From positions 186,001 to 250,000 of the forward strand of contig JAJFVL010000055.1 in NCBI GenBank assembly GCA_021371855.1: 64,000 nt of DNA. Direction: 5' to 3'. Of this stretch, positions 1-7,559 are shown in pieces (the stretch's first letter is position 1; every line of letters starts with the position of its first letter). The notes beneath the pieces were generated by a model. The model was not told where the DNA came from and searched no databases. It saw only the letters and a program-made list of their open reading frames with translations. Source of the stretch: Bacteroidales bacterium. GTDB lineage: Bacteria; Bacteroidota; Bacteroidia; Bacteroidales; VadinHA17. Both the position numbers and the translations under genes were made by a program.

Positions 1-1854
1 CCTGTCATAAGGAATTGTGTATGTTCCTAAGACGCAATAATTATCCTTAGGATTAGAAGAAATAAGAGTACCTTTCCCTGCCAACCCTTTCTGTTCTGTT
101 GCCTGGTCAAGAGAACCTGCCCTCACTCCTGTTCCATATTCCGCCTGACAAGCGAGATGTACCATGAGATCGGGAGGTATTCCCATTTCAAACAATGAGT
201 TGATTGCATTCTTTGTTGCTACTGTCATTGCAGAAGAGCTTGAGAAACCTCCTTGCGGTATATTGCCTGTTGATACAAGTCGTAATCCCCCGAAATTAGT
301 CATTCCAAGATGTTTCTGCACTTTTGTACCAAGATTACCCGTGCGTAATGTCCGGATGGATGCTATCGCATTGCCGACCAATGCAAATGGACGACGCATG
401 TTGCTCGATACCCACAGTGTCGGAGGAGGCAAAGGTTGATTATTTTTCCGACGCTTCTCCAGTTCCTCATCACTGAAGTAACCCAGCGAAAGAAGTAATC
501 CTTCACTCATATGTGTACCAAACTTCTCATATGCGTTTATATCTGATACTTCTTCTCCTGGATACATTGCTCCATAATCAGCAGGTACGTAATTGATGCT
601 TTCACGATACATCTGATTCATCGGCACAAGGTGAATCCTTCCATCATCAGCACTTTGAACAAGGACTACAATCTGCTCCTCTCCTGTCACATCATCAGCT
701 CCTATTGGCATTTGCCATGCAGGACCATAAAACCTCACCATATCGGGGTGCATGAATGCTATACGCAGACGGCCACCTGAAATACCGATTCCCAATGGTT
801 TCCCCGGTTCGAAGGCAAGCTTTTCCTTCTTAATCATTGACAAAAGTTCGCCAAGCTGACGGGTAATAGATTTTATTTGTCCGGCAGTCCGGCCGTTCAT
901 GATTGCTTTTGCCGCTTCCTCCACTTCCAGTTCTTCGGGTATAAGCAAACCTATTTTCGATGATAATATGCCCTCAAGCAACGCCAGATCCATCGGTTGC
1001 GTTACATCTGAGCAAAGAAGATCGTATTCCGGATCATTGATCTTTGTAGTTATGGTGCGTATATCTCCGCCTTCCTGACCGATTGACTCTATTATATCGG
1101 TAAGATAGTACTGACCCTGCGCATTTTCATTGGTAATGTTACGAAGACTACGGTATAATGTAGCTGCCCTGATTATATAAAGCGGACAGTTACCCTCAGT
1201 AATATTAAGAAGGGCCTGTCGCATCATGGTATCTTTCTCGGCAACAATATCCCGTTCCTCAATAATCCTTACGACACAACTGTTCTCATCTCTAAGGACA
1301 CGCCCTTTTCCACTGTTCTTAGGCGGTTCATATAAGGCTGTAAGAAAAGTCAGATCAGCTTCGCCATCACCTTCACAATGTCTGTTGTACAACCTCCGGA
1401 ATACTGAAGAAGGCACAATTCGATCACCCATCGTTATTATTAGCAATGGATTCTTTTCAAGTAATTCAGGAACACAAAAAGCTTCAAACGCAGCAAATGC
1501 GGTACCGCCTGTCGGATTATCTGATAATATGTATGTATTTTCCTCTCCAAGAGCAGATGTAACTTCATTGTAGCGATAACCAACCAGACATATTGCCGGG
1601 GCCGGGCTGAAACGATGGAAAGCATCTATGGAATGACGGGCCAGAGGCATCCCATGCACCTGTTGTATGCATTTTGGATCTTTACCAAACCGGGTGCCTT
1701 TACCCGCAACCAGAATCACTAAAACAGGTGAATCTGAGTTGATACTGCCCTGAATATCAAATTTTTCAGGATTCAGTACCTTATCACCTGTAAGTCTTGC
1801 TACATATTTTAGCGAATTATCTGATGCAGATCGTGATATATCTGTATGAATCAT
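1..1854 (-). CDS. Fused sugar nucleotidyltransferase / GHMP sugar kinase, C-terminus cut by window edge
   Basis: The minus-strand frame is open from ATG at 1854 to base 1, giving 618 residues without a stop, so the end lies outside the window. Residues about 44-270 look like a GlmU/RmlA-type nucleotidyltransferase: GKGTRFGKDPK (51-61) is the nucleotide-binding loop and GD at 143-144 gives a metal-binding Asp. From about residue 400 it resembles a galactokinase-type GHMP kinase, with the ATP loop IPQGGFSSSSA (532-542) and SLDQ (581-584) where galactokinase has its catalytic Asp. The protein would phosphorylate a free sugar and activate it to an NDP-sugar in the cytoplasm. The layout recalls the bifunctional fucokinase/GDP-fucose pyrophosphorylase Fkp, but the N-terminal half is not Fkp-like. 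AAGGA sits about 5 nt before the start. The substrate cannot be read from sequence. Confidence 0.8.
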   Translation of the reverse strand, partial: MIHTDISRSASDNSLKYVARLTGDKVLNPEKFDIQGSINSDSPVLVILVAGKGTRFGKDPKCIQQVHGMPLARHSIDAFHRFSPAPAICLVGYRYNEVTSALGEENTYILSDNPTGGTAFAAFEAFCVPELLEKNPLLIITMGDRIVPSSVFRRLYNRHCEGDGEADLTFLTALYEPPKNSGKGRVLRDENSCVVRIIEERDIVAEKDTMMRQALLNITEGNCPLYIIRAATLYRSLRNITNENAQGQYYLTDIIESIGQEGGDIRTITTKINDPEYDLLCSDVTQPMDLALLEGILSSKIGLLIPEELEVEEAAKAIMNGRTAGQIKSITRQLGELLSMIKKEKLAFEPGKPLGIGISGGRLRIAFMHPDMVRFYGPAWQMPIGADDVTGEEQIVVLVQSADDGRIHLVPMNQMYRESINYVPADYGAMYPGEEVSDINAYEKFGTHMSEGLLLSLGYFSDEELEKRRKNNQPLPPPTLWVSSNMRRPFALVGNAIASIRTLRTGNLGTKVQKHLGMTNFGGLRLVSTGNIPQGGFSSSSAMTVATKNAINSLFEMGIPPDLMVHLACQAEYGTGVRAGSLDQATEQKGLAGKGTLISSNPKDNYCVLGTYTIPYDR

Positions 1855-2341
1855 ATTATTCCTTTTTATCAAACGTTTATTCCTGCCGCAATAATTTGAA
1901 TGATTTTATTCAGTTAAGATTCTGTCACGAATCAATTTTATCGGGGAGTAAAAAACAGTATACAGTAAAGTCAACAATTATACTAAAAAAAATAAAATTT
2001 ATTACTAAAAAACATCACCCGTATTTTTTTCTGGTGTTTGTTTCTAAACTCCTTAATTCGGAAACAATTGACTGTGATAATATTAATTAATATTTTTGAT
2101 GAAGGATGATAAAGATTTATGTTTGTAGTTGGACATGCAGTAAATTATTCCCTGTCTGCCAACAGCTTCCTGCTGATCACAATAGCCGTGTTTGTAGTTG
2201 CATATTGATGCGAATGTGACTATTAATAAGATTTCAGAGATTATTTCCAGGGATTGCTTTTTTTTGTTTATTTTGGAGAACCGGAACCGGTTTTACCGGG
2301 TATTTTTTTATTTTTCCTGCAATTTAATATAAAGTAAGAAG
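1855..2341. other. Divergent intergenic region, AT-rich
   Basis: This 487-bp spacer lies between two divergently transcribed genes and should hold both promoters. I see no gene in it. It has an 11-bp direct repeat GTTTGTAGTTG at 2121-2131 and 2190-2200, a 16-bp AT palindrome AATATTAATTAATATT at 2079-2094, and a small CCGGT-TTT-ACCGG hairpin at 2287-2299 followed by a T-rich run. No clean TTTG / TAnnTTTG promoter pair was found. Confidence 0.5.
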
Positions 2342-3475
2342 ATGGATGCAGATATAACGATTATCGGAGCCGGAGTTATTGGCCTTGCAATCGCGGAGAC
2401 ATTAACGGGTAACTATCAAAATGTTTTCCTCATAGAAAAGCATCCGACATTCGGACAGGAAACAAGCAGTCGTAACAGCGAAGTAATTCATGCAGGAATC
2501 TATTACACGAAGAACAGCCTGAAAGCAAGGCTTTGTGTTGAAGGGAAGAGACTTCTTTATGACTATTGCAAAAAGTATGATGTCCCATTTAAAAACTGCG
2601 GTAAGCTTATAGTTGCTACTTCCGAAGAGGAAATCCCTGTTATCAAAAGTATCAGGAACACAGCTATGAATAACGGTGTTGATGACCTGATATTACTTGA
2701 ACCGGAACAGATAGCCGGGCTGGAACCGAATATTTTCGCCTTAAAAGCTCTCTTTTCTCCGTCAACAGGTATAGTTGACTCTCATTCTCTAATGAAACGG
2801 TATGAGACCAACACAATTAACAACGGTGGCCAGATTGTTTACGGGAGTGAAGTTACAGACATAAAAAGGATCAAAAACGGATATTACATTACAATTCACG
2901 ATACAGATAATAAGAATTTTAGTTTTACTTCAAGGATCATTATTAATTCTGCAGGCCTTACTTCAGACAAAGTTTCTGAGATGGTCGGAATAAATGATAA
3001 TAATCTGAAGATACTATTCTGCAAAGGAGAGTATTTCAGATTAAATCCTCCAAAAAACAGACTTGTCAGCAGACTTGTTTATCCTGTCCCTCATCATAAT
3101 ATGGAAGGGATCGGAGTACATGTTACAATTGATATGGGTGGAGGAGTTAAACTTGGCCCAGATGTAAAGTACCTCGAATCAAATGTTTATGATTACAGGT
3201 CCACTGCCTCCAAACAGGAGGCGTTTTACAAATCGGCAAAAAAATTCCTGCCTTTCCTTGAATATGACGATATAGCTCCTGAAATGGCAGGAATCCGTCC
3301 TAAAATACAGAAACCAGGTGACCCTCCCAGTGATTTTTACATTATGGAAGAAGGAAGAAGAGGATATCCGGGATTTATTAATCTGATTGGGATGGAATCG
3401 CCGGGATTAACCTCTTCAATCGCCATAGCAAAATATGTGAACGACTTGATTGCTAATACGATAATTTTATTGTAA
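2342..3475 (+). CDS. lhgO: L-2-hydroxyglutarate oxidase/dehydrogenase family FAD enzyme
   Basis: FAD-dependent oxidoreductase of the DAO superfamily, 377 residues. The Rossmann motif GAGVIG (9-14) opens the protein. The segment from SSRNSEVIHAGIYY through the CGKLIVATSEEE stretch follows the LhgO/L2HGDH family closely, including the family's conserved HAG-Y-Y. The C-terminal GMESPGLTSS is the usual second FAD contact of this family. The family oxidises L-2-hydroxyglutarate, a side product of 2-oxoglutarate metabolism, to 2-oxoglutarate. There is no signal peptide, so it should be cytoplasmic or peripheral to the membrane. The gene is followed 50 nt later by an exported methyltransferase and may be cotranscribed with it. 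Family placement is firm; the exact substrate is inferred from motif similarity only. Confidence 0.8.
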   Translation: MDADITIIGAGVIGLAIAETLTGNYQNVFLIEKHPTFGQETSSRNSEVIHAGIYYTKNSLKARLCVEGKRLLYDYCKKYDVPFKNCGKLIVATSEEEIPVIKSIRNTAMNNGVDDLILLEPEQIAGLEPNIFALKALFSPSTGIVDSHSLMKRYETNTINNGGQIVYGSEVTDIKRIKNGYYITIHDTDNKNFSFTSRIIINSAGLTSDKVSEMVGINDNNLKILFCKGEYFRLNPPKNRLVSRLVYPVPHHNMEGIGVHVTIDMGGGVKLGPDVKYLESNVYDYRSTASKQEAFYKSAKKFLPFLEYDDIAPEMAGIRPKIQKPGDPPSDFYIMEEGRRGYPGFINLIGMESPGLTSSIAIAKYVNDLIANTIILL

Positions 3476-3525
3476 ATTTATTTCTTACAATGCAGATCGG
3501 AATTTCACGGGAAAGGATATTTACC

Positions 3526-4353
3526 ATGAATTCAACAAGTTTCATATCGTTTATTTTTGTCATCCTGCTGGCCTGCACTTTTGGTTTGTATGCCCAGAAT
3601 GATATTGTTAAAAAAGAGTTTGTGCCATTGGTAGGTCAGGATGGCAGGGATGTCAGATGGATCCCAACACCTTATGAACTGGTAAATAAGATGCTTGAAA
3701 TGGCCGAAATCAAGTCAAACGATTACCTTATTGATCTCGGATCAGGAGATGGAAGAATGGTAATCGCAGCAGCAAAGCTGGGAGCACATGCGCTTGGAAT
3801 TGAATACAACCCTGAAATGGTGGAACTTTCAAAAAGGAATGCAAAAGAAGCCGGAGTAAGCGATAAGACAGACTTTATTCAGACTGATCTTTTCAATTAT
3901 GATCTGTCAAAAGCGACAGTTATTACAATGTTCCTCCTACCTGAGATCAACCTTAAATTAAGGCCCAGGTTCCTTGATCTCAAACCGGGAACACGTATTG
4001 TATCGAATACATTTTCAATGGATGACTGGGAACCGGATTATGAAGACTTAACTGAAGAGAACTGGGACAGTTGGTACACAGCGCTAATGTGGATCGTACC
4101 GGCAAAAGTTGAAGGGATTTGGAAACTTCAGAAAGGTGAGCTCACTATCCATCAGGAATTCCAGAAGATCTACGGAACTTTCACTTCAAACAATAAAACA
4201 TCTTTAATAAATTCCGGAAGACTTTATGGTGATCATATTACGTTCAGTATTGACGGTACTGAATATACAGGGCATGTTAACAGCAAAACGAATATGGGGG
4301 GTACAGCTAAAAAGGGAATCTCTAAAAAAGGGTGGTTTGCAATTCGGCAATGA
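3526..4353 (+). CDS. Exported class I SAM-dependent methyltransferase-like protein
   Basis: 275 residues from ATG 3526, which has GGAAAGGA upstream and begins a signal peptide (hydrophobic FISFIFVILLACTFGLYA, likely cleaved after AQ). An upstream ATG at 3490 has no ribosome binding site and would put a charged extension before the signal. The mature protein has a Rossmann methyltransferase core: LIDLGSGDGRM is motif I, GIEYNP is the acidic end of strand 2, and TDLFNYD follows. The last 90 residues are not methyltransferase-like and could be a small beta domain. An LLAC near the signal could be a weak lipobox, but the hydrophobic run continues past the Cys. Export of a SAM-binding fold is odd because SAM is cytoplasmic. 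The substrate is unknown. Confidence 0.7.
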   Translation: MNSTSFISFIFVILLACTFGLYAQNDIVKKEFVPLVGQDGRDVRWIPTPYELVNKMLEMAEIKSNDYLIDLGSGDGRMVIAAAKLGAHALGIEYNPEMVELSKRNAKEAGVSDKTDFIQTDLFNYDLSKATVITMFLLPEINLKLRPRFLDLKPGTRIVSNTFSMDDWEPDYEDLTEENWDSWYTALMWIVPAKVEGIWKLQKGELTIHQEFQKIYGTFTSNNKTSLINSGRLYGDHITFSIDGTEYTGHVNSKTNMGGTAKKGISKKGWFAIRQ

Positions 4354-4392
4354 ATATAAATCTTTGGATTTTCCTATCCAGGAATATTAACC

Positions 4393-6405
4393 CTATTTAC
4401 CAGCAAGTAATTTTTGAAGGTCTGACATCTCATCTCTGAACCTGGCTGCCTCTATAAAATCAAGATCTGCAGCTGCCTTTTCCATATTTTTTCTTGTTTT
4501 TTCGATTGCCTTTTCAAGTGCTTCCCTGTTCATATACTTAACCACAGGATCAGCAGCAATATCAGGCTTCTCAGGTTCAATATAAGCTTTTACAGTTATT
4601 CCCTTTTTGCCTAATCCGCTAAGAACTGAACCGGTTTTCTTAATTATCTGAGTTGGGGTAATACCCATCTCCTCATTGTATTTTAACTGTTTTTCTCTCC
4701 GCCTGTTAGTCTCATCAATCGTCTGCTTCATACTACGGGTTACCCTATCAGCATACATTACGACCTTGCCGTTCAGGTTACGTGCCGCCCTGCCTGCGGT
4801 TTGGGTAAGAGATCGCGACGATCTGAGAAATCCTTCCTTGTCAGCATCAAGAATAGCTACAAGCGATACCTCAGGGAGATCAAGACCCTCCCTCAGAAGG
4901 TTCACACCAACCAGAACATCAATTGTTCCCGTCCGAAGGCTTTCCATAATATCAATCCTGTCAAGAGTATCAATATCGGAGTGGATATAGCTGCATTTTA
5001 TACCATACCTGATCAGGTAAGCCGAAAGCTCTTCAGCCATTCTTTTAGTGATTGTTGTAACAAGTACCCTCTCCCCTGCTTTTACACGGGAACGGATCTC
5101 GGCCATAAGGTCATCTACCTGGTTAACACTTGGCCTTACCTCAATCGGCGGATCGAGCAACCCTGTCGGTCTTATAACCTGGTCGACAAGTACCCCTTCA
5201 CTTTTTTCCAGTTCATAATCAGCCGGAGTTGCACTGACAAAAATAGTCTGACCGGTAAGTGATTCGAACTCCTCAATCCGCATTGGTCTGTTATCGAGTG
5301 CAGCCGGAAGTCTGAATCCATACTCGACAAGCGTCTGCTTTCGAGAATGGTCACCTCCAAACATCGCTCTTATCTGGGGAACACTTACATGGCTCTCATC
5401 AATTACAGTAATAAAATTATCAGGAAAATAGTCGAGCAGGCAGAAAGGTCTGCTTCCTGGTTGCCTCCCGTCAAAATATCTCGAGTAATTTTCTATACCA
5501 CTGCAATAACCGAGTTCTTTTATCATTTCAAGGTCATACAATACTCTTTGCTCGAGTCTTTTTGCCTCTTCCTTTTTTCCAATTTCATTGAAATGCGCAA
5601 CCTGAAGAACCATATCGTCCTGTATATCTTTCACAGCCATGTTGATTCTATCCCTCGTAGTAACAAAGATATTTGCCGGATAAATTATATATTCATTCAG
5701 CAACTCAAGTCTGTGACCTTCAACAGGATCAAAAGTATTCAGCTCATCAATCTGGTCGCCAAAGAAGACCACCCTTACAGCAATATCGGCATAAGCAGGA
5801 AAAATATCCACAGTATCACCCCTAACCCGGAAAGTACCGTGCTTAAATTCGAGTTCATTGCGCGAATAAAGGCTATCGACAAGTTTTCGCAGAAAAAGAT
5901 TTCTCCCGATGGTCTGCCCCTTTTGTACACTGATGGTATTTGAATGAAAATCGTCAGGATTACCTATTCCATAAATGCATGATACTGAAGATACAACAAT
6001 AACATCCTTGCGGCCTGAGAGTAAAGAGGAAGTAGCGCTGAGACGTAATTTCTCAATCTCTTCATTAATTGAGAGATCCTTTTCTATGTAGGTGTCTGAT
6101 ACAGGAAGATATGCTTCTGGCTGATAGTAATCGTAATATGAAACGAAATATTCTACCCTGTTTTCGGGGAAGAACTGTTTAAACTCACCATAAAGTTGGG
6201 CAGCAAGTGTCTTATTATGACTCAGTACTAGTACCGGTCTGTTCACTTTCTCAATTACATTGGCAATCGTAAAAGTTTTACCTGAGCCGGTTACACCAAG
6301 AAGAGTCTGAAAAGGGGCACCATTCTCTAATCCTTCAACAAGCTGTTTGATGGCTTCCGGCTGATCTCCGGTCGGCTGGAAATCTGATACAAGTTTAAAA
6401 TCCAT
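4393..6405 (-). CDS. uvrB: Excinuclease ABC subunit B
   Basis: UvrB, 670 residues, close to the usual 660-680. It is the damage-verifying helicase-like subunit of nucleotide excision repair, receiving DNA from UvrA and recruiting UvrC. Visible landmarks are Walker A GVTGSGKTFT (about 38-47), the DNA-clamping beta-hairpin around YYDYYQPEAYLP (about 91-102), the Walker B box IDESH (about 333-337), a helicase C-terminal domain with QTAGRAARN, and a C-terminal UVR coiled-coil motif (about 635-670) that binds UvrC. It is transcribed in the same direction as rpoD, with a 40-codon ORF between them. The gene ends tail-to-tail with the methyltransferase gene, with no clear terminator in the 39-nt gap. 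Confidence 0.98.
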   Translation of the reverse strand: MDFKLVSDFQPTGDQPEAIKQLVEGLENGAPFQTLLGVTGSGKTFTIANVIEKVNRPVLVLSHNKTLAAQLYGEFKQFFPENRVEYFVSYYDYYQPEAYLPVSDTYIEKDLSINEEIEKLRLSATSSLLSGRKDVIVVSSVSCIYGIGNPDDFHSNTISVQKGQTIGRNLFLRKLVDSLYSRNELEFKHGTFRVRGDTVDIFPAYADIAVRVVFFGDQIDELNTFDPVEGHRLELLNEYIIYPANIFVTTRDRINMAVKDIQDDMVLQVAHFNEIGKKEEAKRLEQRVLYDLEMIKELGYCSGIENYSRYFDGRQPGSRPFCLLDYFPDNFITVIDESHVSVPQIRAMFGGDHSRKQTLVEYGFRLPAALDNRPMRIEEFESLTGQTIFVSATPADYELEKSEGVLVDQVIRPTGLLDPPIEVRPSVNQVDDLMAEIRSRVKAGERVLVTTITKRMAEELSAYLIRYGIKCSYIHSDIDTLDRIDIMESLRTGTIDVLVGVNLLREGLDLPEVSLVAILDADKEGFLRSSRSLTQTAGRAARNLNGKVVMYADRVTRSMKQTIDETNRRREKQLKYNEEMGITPTQIIKKTGSVLSGLGKKGITVKAYIEPEKPDIAADPVVKYMNREALEKAIEKTRKNMEKAAADLDFIEAARFRDEMSDLQKLLAGK

Positions 6406-6433
6406 TCAATGGTCTGTATTATTGCAAACCTAC

Positions 6434-6556
6434 TCATTTTTTTTGTTCTGTAATCTCTATCCACTTGTTGTCGGATTCAAAAAGAATATACTTATTAAAG
6501 AGCTTGTCTCCGGTAAAAAAGAAAGGCGCTTCATCAAAAGCGCCTTTCTTCCCCAT
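6434..6556 (-). CDS. Possible 40-residue small protein between rpoD and uvrB
   Basis: An ATG at 6556 opens 40 codons ending in TGA at 6434-6436, 12 nt after the rpoD stop and 28 nt before the uvrB start. The peptide begins MGKKGAFDEAPFFFTGDK and ends DNKWIEITEQKK. Its mixed charged and aromatic composition looks more like a protein than random AT-rich DNA. There is no ribosome binding site at a normal distance; the nearest AGGA is in the last codons of rpoD, so translational coupling would be needed. The first codons overlap a perfect 11-bp inverted repeat (6521-6548) that also looks like the rpoD terminator, so the two readings compete. I do not recognise the peptide. Confidence 0.35.
   Translation of the reverse strand: MGKKGAFDEAPFFFTGDKLFNKYILFESDNKWIEITEQKK
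6521..6548 (-). terminator. Inverted repeat, probable rpoD terminator
   Basis: GAAAGGCGCTT (6521-6531) pairs perfectly with AAGCGCCTTTC (6538-6548) around a 6-nt loop. Read on the minus strand, the stem runs directly into a TTTTTT run, the layout of a Rho-independent terminator about 20 nt after the rpoD stop. It lies inside the candidate 40-codon ORF, so it may be a partial terminator that lowers expression of uvrB relative to rpoD. Confidence 0.65.
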
Positions 6557-6568
6557 AATTATGGATAT

Positions 6569-7429
6569 CTATCCTAAATAACCTTTCAATAATCTGCTTC
6601 TTGAGGCATGTCTTAACCTTCTGATAGCTTTTTCTTTGATCTGCCGTACCCTTTCACGGGTAAGACCAAATTTTTCTCCTATCTCCTCAAGAGTCATCTC
6701 CTGGCAGCCAATGCCGAAGAAATATCTTATGATATCTCTTTCTCTTTCAGTAAGTGTAGCCAGAGCCCTGTATATTTCTCTGGAAAGAGATTCATCCATC
6801 AATTGTTTATCTGCTACAGGCGAATCATTGTTTGTCAGAACATCGAGCAGGCTGTTGTCTTCGCCTTCAATAAACGGAGCATCAACTGATACATGTCGAC
6901 CAGATACTTTTAAAGTGTCGGTCACTTTTTCCTTTGGCAATTCAAGAACATCAGCAAGCTCCTCAGGTGATGGAGTACGCTCATTCTCCTGTTCAAATTT
7001 AGAGAAAGCCTTGTTTATTTTATTAAGTGAACCAACCTGGTTTAATGGTAATCGTACTATTCTTGATTGTTCTGCAAGAGCCTGAAGAATTGACTGCCTT
7101 ATCCACCATACAGCATAAGAAATAAACTTAAATCCACGTGTCTCATCAAATTTCTCTGCAGCCTTGATAAGGCCGAGATTACCTTCATTTATAAGATCGG
7201 GAAGACTCAGCCCCTGATTCTGATACTGTTTTGCTACAGATACTACAAATCTCAAATTTGCTTTGGTAAGTTTCTCCAAGGCAGCTCTATCGCCTTTCTT
7301 TATTCGCTGAGCCAATTCAACTTCTTCCTCTACAGATATCAACTCTTCTTTACCAATCTCCTGTAAATACTTATCGAGTGAAGCACTCTCCCTGTTTGTA
7401 ATGGATTTGGTAATCTTTAATTGTCTCAT
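6569..7429 (-). CDS. rpoD: Primary sigma factor RpoD (Bacteroidota short type)
   Basis: Housekeeping sigma-70, 286 residues, short because region 1.1 is absent as is usual in Bacteroidota. Region 1.2 is near the start (DKYLQEIGKEE), region 2 holds NLRFVVSVAKQYQ and the -10-binding YAVWWIRQSI, region 3 follows, and region 4 ends with the helix-turn-helix LTRERVRQIKEKAIRRLR. Start 7429 is preferred over an in-frame ATG at 7492. It has a strong GGGAGG 5 nt upstream, family proteins begin MRQLKITKSI, and the longer form would start upstream of the promoter at 7452-7482. Such a strong Shine-Dalgarno sequence is unusual here. Confidence 0.97.
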   Translation of the reverse strand: MRQLKITKSITNRESASLDKYLQEIGKEELISVEEEVELAQRIKKGDRAALEKLTKANLRFVVSVAKQYQNQGLSLPDLINEGNLGLIKAAEKFDETRGFKFISYAVWWIRQSILQALAEQSRIVRLPLNQVGSLNKINKAFSKFEQENERTPSPEELADVLELPKEKVTDTLKVSGRHVSVDAPFIEGEDNSLLDVLTNNDSPVADKQLMDESLSREIYRALATLTERERDIIRYFFGIGCQEMTLEEIGEKFGLTRERVRQIKEKAIRRLRHASRSRLLKGYLG

Positions 7430-7451
7430 TATGCCTCCCAAAAAATTTCCG

Positions 7452-7482
7452 CAAAGATATTGCTTTATTATGTAATAACAAA
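7452..7482 (-). promoter_or_regulatory. rpoD promoter (TTTG, 19 nt, TATCTTTG)
   Basis: On the minus strand a -33 TTTG (7482-7479) is followed after exactly 19 nt by TATCTTTG (7459-7452), a full match to the Bacteroidota TAnnTTTG -7 element. Transcription would start near 7445, leaving a leader of about 16 nt that contains the GGGAGG of rpoD. It supports the short rpoD start. Confidence 0.75.
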
Positions 7483-7501
7483 AAAAAATCATAATTGTTG
7501 T

Positions 7502-7534
7502 ATTCAGCGGATTATTAATTTCAATCCGCTGAAT
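7502..7534. terminator. 12-bp inverted repeat between degP and rpoD
   Basis: ATTCAGCGGATT (7502-7513) pairs perfectly with AATCCGCTGAAT (7523-7534) around a 9-nt AT loop, about 25 nt past the degP stop on the minus strand. There is no adjacent T-run, so it is a hairpin terminator of weak type or an mRNA 3'-end protector for degP. It lies just upstream of the rpoD promoter. Confidence 0.5.
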
Positions 7535-7559
7535 TGCAACAATTTACGCAAATATTCAT

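Noticed and set aside
1797..2090. 97-codon + strand frame starting inside the antisense of the fused kinase gene
   Set aside because: It overlaps the start of a well-supported minus-strand gene and the divergent spacer, and its residues have no domain signs.
4676..5943. Several + strand frames antisense to uvrB
   Set aside because: They are shadows of uvrB; the uvrB frame is complete with all motifs.
7430..7492. Longer rpoD start
   Set aside because: It includes the promoter and lacks a ribosome binding site; the 7429 start has GGGAGG.
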